Assembly: GCA_964479535.1 (NCBI GenBank)
Contig: CAYZMM010000015.1
Span: forward strand, 50,288-114,287
Direction of reading: 5' to 3'
Length of the DNA: 64,000 bases
Source: S015-6 sp964479535
GTDB taxonomy: Bacteria; Desulfobacterota; DSWW01
Part shown: piece by piece, positions 61,145 through 64,000 of the stretch
Numbering within the stretch: the stretch's first letter is position 1
Layout of the letters: each line of letters starts with the position of its first letter
The notes under the pieces: generated by a model
What the model was told of the DNA's origin: nothing
The model's input: only the letters and a program-made list of their open reading frames with translations
Databases searched by the model: none
Translations under genes and position numbers: made by a program

Positions 61145-62454
61145 TCGTTGGAGGCAGTGCGGCCGGGACGCAGGCAGCGATTTGCGCGCAGAAGCATCAT
61201 CAATTGAAAGACATCATTGTGATCCGCCGGGAGAAGAAAGTCATGGTACCATGCGGCATACCGTACATCTACGGCACGTTAGGGACGGTGGAGAAGAATA
61301 TCATGCCGGACAAGCTGCTCGGGGCTGCAGGATTGAAGCTGGGGGAGGCTGTCTCGATTGACCGCAAAGTCAAGTCCGTTGCGTTACGGAGCGGTGAAGT
61401 AATTGGCTACGAAAAGCTTGTACTGGCCACCGGTTCGAGTCCCGTAAGCCCTCCTATTCAAGGCATCGAACGGAAGAACGTTTACCTCGTCAGAAAAGAT
61501 CCGGACTATCTTCATACCCTGGCCGATGGAATGAAGAAAGCAAGGCACATCGTGGTTATAGGCGGAGGCTTCATCGGTGTAGAATTTGCGGACGAATGCC
61601 GGAAGCGGGGTCTTGACGTTACGATCGTCGAGTTGCTAGACCATTGTCTTGAGCTGGTCTGCCCCGAGGAACTGTGCGTTCGAGCAGAGGAGGTCCTGAA
61701 TGAGCGAGGGATCAACTTGATTACGGGCAATGCAGTGAAGTCGATCGGCGGCAACGATGAGGTGGAATTCGTCGAACTGGATAGTGGAGAACGGATCAAG
61801 TGTGACATGGTAATCATTGGGATAGGGGTCTATCCGAATGCGAAGCTGGCGTCCGAGGCGGGCCTCGAGATCGGGCCAACGCGCGGCATCCGAGTCGATG
61901 CGTTCCAACGTACGAATGATCCGGACGTCTTCGCCGTCGGGGACTGTGCCGAAAAGTATTCCTTCTTCAACGGCCAGCCTGTTCCCGTGAGGCTGGCATC
62001 GGTGGCGACGCGAGAAGGAAAGATTGCTGCAGCAAACCTCCTTTCTGATCGTTGGCGAAATGTGGGTACCATCGGAGCATTTTCGACCATCATTGGTGAT
62101 ACGGCCATAGCCATGGCCGGCCTAACGGACGGCCAAGCAGAAAAGATGGGGTACAACGTTTTGGTCGGTGAAGCGGAGGCGGTCTCCAAGCATCCTGGAA
62201 CGCTTCCGGATGCCAAGCCAATGAAGGTCAGGCTGATCTTTGATCGAAGTTCCGGTACGTTGCTCGGCGGCTGCGCCTGCTGCACGCCAGCGGTGGGCGA
62301 GGTGGGTAATCTGATATCAGCATGTACGGTGAATGGCATGACAATGGAACAAGTAGCGCTCTTTCCTATGGGGACACACCCTTGGCTGACGGCTTCTCCA
62401 CTTGCGTACCCGTTGACAGATGCGGCCAGCAATGCGTTGCACAAGATCAACTAG
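61123..62454 (+). CDS. FAD-dependent pyridine nucleotide-disulfide oxidoreductase (NADH oxidase/CoA-disulfide or polysulfide reductase type)
   Basis: 443 residues from a GTG 7 bp after AGGAG; the ATG two codons earlier is too close to it. FAD loop LVIVGGSAAGTQAAI, redox cysteine in MVPC44GIPYIYG (single-Cys type, as in NADH oxidase and CoA-disulfide reductase), LATGSSPVSPP, NAD loop IVVIGGGFIGVEFADE, and FAVGDCAEKYSFF. In Geobacter a related protein (FNOR) is encoded with cooS and cooF. Here it is divergent from cooS and under a similar promoter, so it may pass electrons from CO to NAD(P)+ or thiols. Confidence 0.88.
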   Translation: MEKHDLVIVGGSAAGTQAAICAQKHHQLKDIIVIRREKKVMVPCGIPYIYGTLGTVEKNIMPDKLLGAAGLKLGEAVSIDRKVKSVALRSGEVIGYEKLVLATGSSPVSPPIQGIERKNVYLVRKDPDYLHTLADGMKKARHIVVIGGGFIGVEFADECRKRGLDVTIVELLDHCLELVCPEELCVRAEEVLNERGINLITGNAVKSIGGNDEVEFVELDSGERIKCDMVIIGIGVYPNAKLASEAGLEIGPTRGIRVDAFQRTNDPDVFAVGDCAEKYSFFNGQPVPVRLASVATREGKIAAANLLSDRWRNVGTIGAFSTIIGDTAIAMAGLTDGQAEKMGYNVLVGEAEAVSKHPGTLPDAKPMKVRLIFDRSSGTLLGGCACCTPAVGEVGNLISACTVNGMTMEQVALFPMGTHPWLTASPLAYPLTDAASNALHKIN

Positions 62455-62524
62455 CCAGAGGTCTTTTTGGCCGAGCGCCTCGTTGTTTCACCATGCAAGG
62501 TGAAAGAAAGGGAAAAAAGGCAAT

Positions 62525-63559
62525 ATGAATCCAAGTATTTTGCACTTCCATATCACCTCCCTGTGCCCTTATAGCTGCAGGCATTGCTGCTCAGATTCCG
62601 GACTTCAGAGTCGTTACGAGGAACTCGACCTGAAGACCATTCGAAAGATGCTGGACGAGGCAGTGCTTCTTGGAATGCAAGAGATCGACCTGAGCGGAGG
62701 AGAGCCGCTCGTCGTCGGAAGGGATACGATCCTCGAAATCATACGTCATTCGTCTCGCGAAGGATTGTTGACGACGCTCAATACGAACACGTGGTTTCTC
62801 GATGAAGGCTATATTGCGGAACTGAAGGATGCCGGCCTGGACAGGGTGAAATCGTCTCTCTACGGGACTTCGTCCGGAACGCACGACGAATTCACGAGAA
62901 AGGAAGGGGCCTTTGAGCAGGTGAGAACCGCGCTGGAGTGCTTGCGAAAGCAGGAGATCGAGGCCTGGATCAACTATGTGGTGACGCCCAGGAACATGGG
63001 CGAGACTTCCGTTCTATGGAGTCTTCTTCAGCCCTATGGGCTGGATACGATTCAAGTCAGTTCCATCGTTCGGTCAGGAAGAGGGAAGACGGCTCAGGAT
63101 TATGTCTTCGAAGAGAGTGAACTTGCGAAGGTGCTCGGAACACTTGAGAGGATGTTTCCAGAGACGAAGACCCCGAACATCTCCTACACGATAACTCTAT
63201 GGAGAGATCCAGAGAGCTATCCCTTCCTGGACAGGTATTGCGACTACCTGAAGGAAAGGCTCGTTGTTGATCCGTCCGGGCATCTGATCCCGTGCTGTAT
63301 TCTTCCGAGCGGCCTGAGGAGCCAAGCTGGAAGTATCGTGAATGAAGGTCTGGAATGTATCCTCTCTTCGCAGAGACTGGTGGACGACCCCGTGTTCTAC
63401 TGGCTCGGAAGAGGGCACAGGGCAATGCGTGAAAGGTTGGGATTCGAAGAAGTTTCCAATAATCTTTGCTCAACCTGCACAAAGATGCTTACCGCCTTAC
63501 GGAACGGGAAGAACACATGCATTCAAGAAGGACGCTCTGATTCAGGGGCGGCGATCTGA
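62525..63559 (+). CDS. Radical SAM protein with C-terminal SPASM-like cysteines
   Basis: 344 residues, 70 bp after the oxidoreductase gene. The cluster motif is SLC14PYSC18RHC21, with LSGGEPL binding SAM, and TTLNTNTWFL next. The C-terminus has HLIPCCILPSG and LCSTCTKM, typical of an additional Fe-S cluster (SPASM/twitch). Members modify peptides or cofactors. No precursor peptide is apparent except perhaps the small Gly/Cys-rich protein immediately downstream. The coding composition is noticeably less GC-rich than the first 50 kb. Confidence 0.88.
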   Translation: MNPSILHFHITSLCPYSCRHCCSDSGLQSRYEELDLKTIRKMLDEAVLLGMQEIDLSGGEPLVVGRDTILEIIRHSSREGLLTTLNTNTWFLDEGYIAELKDAGLDRVKSSLYGTSSGTHDEFTRKEGAFEQVRTALECLRKQEIEAWINYVVTPRNMGETSVLWSLLQPYGLDTIQVSSIVRSGRGKTAQDYVFEESELAKVLGTLERMFPETKTPNISYTITLWRDPESYPFLDRYCDYLKERLVVDPSGHLIPCCILPSGLRSQAGSIVNEGLECILSSQRLVDDPVFYWLGRGHRAMRERLGFEEVSNNLCSTCTKMLTALRNGKNTCIQEGRSDSGAAI

Positions 63560-63644
63560 TTGGAAACGAGAAGCGTATGCAAGAACGGGTTGTAGGATGT
63601 CCCAACCCTGGAAGACGGAACCACGCAGAGAGGAGGAAAGAAGA

Positions 63645-63866
63645 ATGCCCAGGGGTAATGGAACAGGCCCGAGAGGCGAAGGGCCCGGTACGGGTCGAGG
63701 CATGGGTAGAGGTGGGGGCGGGGGACGGGGAGGGGGATCCGGGGCGGGTCCCGGGGGTACCTGTGTCTGCCCGAACTGCGGACACAGAGAGCCCCACCAG
63801 ACGGGAGTGCCCTGCTTTGATCGGACGTGTCCGAAGTGTGGGAAGGCCATGACGCGGAGGGGGTAG
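63645..63866 (+). CDS. Small Gly-rich zinc-ribbon protein (DUF5320-like)
   Basis: 73 residues from an ATG behind GAGGAGG. It starts MPRGNGTGPRGEGPGTGRGM, the standard opening of DUF5320-type proteins, continues in a pure Gly/Arg stretch, and ends in a four-cysteine zinc ribbon (CVCPNCGHREPHQTGVPC and TCPKCGKAMTR). Such proteins occur near Fe-S or Mo cofactor and MRP-type ATPase genes. Function not established. Because it directly follows a radical SAM enzyme, being its substrate is possible but unproven. Confidence 0.75.
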   Translation: MPRGNGTGPRGEGPGTGRGMGRGGGGGRGGGSGAGPGGTCVCPNCGHREPHQTGVPCFDRTCPKCGKAMTRRG

Positions 63867-63867
63867 C

Positions 63868-63981
63868 ATGGGTGCTCGCAGGCGGTATTACAACCTCTTC
63901 TCTTCCTTCTACGATGCCTTCGTGCGCCTGCATTCAAGGGATGCTGGTGTTGATTACCTCGCAGATTTAGCGAGTTTTTGA
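63868..63981 (+). pseudogene. 5' fragment of a SAM-dependent methyltransferase, cut by a repeat
   Basis: 37 codons from an ATG 2 bp after the previous stop: MGARRRYYNLFSSFYDAFVR then LHSRDAG, the typical beginning of a UbiE-like methyltransferase. At ~63952 it enters a palindromic sequence and stops at TGA 63979-63981. The SAM-binding domain is absent, at least within the window. Confidence 0.5.
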
Positions 63982-63991
63982 GGTGGTAATC
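63952..63991. repeat. Palindromic repeat interrupting the methyltransferase fragment
   Basis: GATTACCTC (63952-63960) and GAGGTGGTAATC (63980-63991) are imperfect inverted ends around GCAGATTTAGCGAG. It may be the edge of a larger mobile element beyond the window. Confidence 0.4.
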
Positions 63992-64000
63992 TGACCGGAA

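Overview
The window looks like chromosomal sequence from a GC-rich Desulfobacterota (formerly Deltaproteobacteria) bacterium. Supporting signs are a selenoprotein peroxiredoxin with its own SECIS-like hairpin, a Ni-Fe CO dehydrogenase (cooS) with an NtrC-type PAS regulator, a class I adenylate cyclase-like protein, GldA/F/G-type ABC genes, MopE-type metal-binding repeats, and short interspersed inverted-repeat elements typical of this group. No rRNA, tRNA, CRISPR array or intact transposase was recognised. Coding density is high, with many ATGA/TGATG/GTGA overlaps. Species assignment is inference.

Layout. 0-0.55 kb: a decayed glpA-like relic. 0.57-8.2 kb: a TPR pseudo-receiver coupled to a class I cyclase-like protein, a FliL-like membrane protein with a NodIJ-type ABC exporter, a gingipain-like (C25) lipoprotein and an alpha/beta hydrolase. 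8.3-17.5 kb: a helicase relic, glnS, a crotonase, an interspersed repeat, a membrane protein of duplicated design, an SGNH-hydrolase lipoprotein, the selenocysteine peroxiredoxin, thrC and gltX. 17.7-29.3 kb: a large EndoQ-UvrD fusion, an SLC13 transporter, a flavodoxin-ferredoxin protein, an Ogt-Ada(Zn) fusion, an atypical SDR, a CocE-type lipoprotein hydrolase, an alcohol dehydrogenase relic and a perfect 29-bp inverted repeat. 29.4-34 kb: a gldA-gldF-gldG-DUF4340 operon. 34-41.8 kb: a sensor kinase, a GPH-family sugar transporter and a four-gene cluster that pairs a LolD/FtsX ABC module with a ZnuA-like protein and a HupE-like protein. 41.8-45.4 kb: plsB-like, gpsA and an App1-like phosphatase in one operon. 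45.6-52.4 kb: cstA, trpBA, an SMR transporter, the second C25 lipoprotein and a DRE-TIM aldolase. 52.6-54.4 kb: DUF2237, a Cys/His-rich ZraP-like protein and trmO. 54.4-56 kb: a chimera of two truncated genes (GAPDH 3' end joined to a PPDK-like 5' part). 56-64 kb: a CO dehydrogenase region that reads as less GC-rich by eye.

How the genes work together. The clearest regulatory story is at 56-62.5 kb. A PAS/AAA+ sigma-54 activator lies upstream of cooS. Sigma-54 type -24/-12 elements precede both cooS and the divergent rhodanese-USP-FAD oxidoreductase cluster, and a shared 20-bp motif with a TGCAA-N-TTGCA core lies 70-110 bp upstream of each. Other coherent modules are G3P synthesis, acylation and lipid-phosphate hydrolysis (gpsA/plsB/App1) and a probable zinc uptake cluster.

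A recurring theme is decay by deletion. At least four loci (glpA-like, helicase, alcohol dehydrogenase, PPDK/GAPDH) keep recognisable 5' and 3' portions joined across missing middles. These may be real or assembly-derived. Short palindromic elements sit directly at the 3' ends of several genes.
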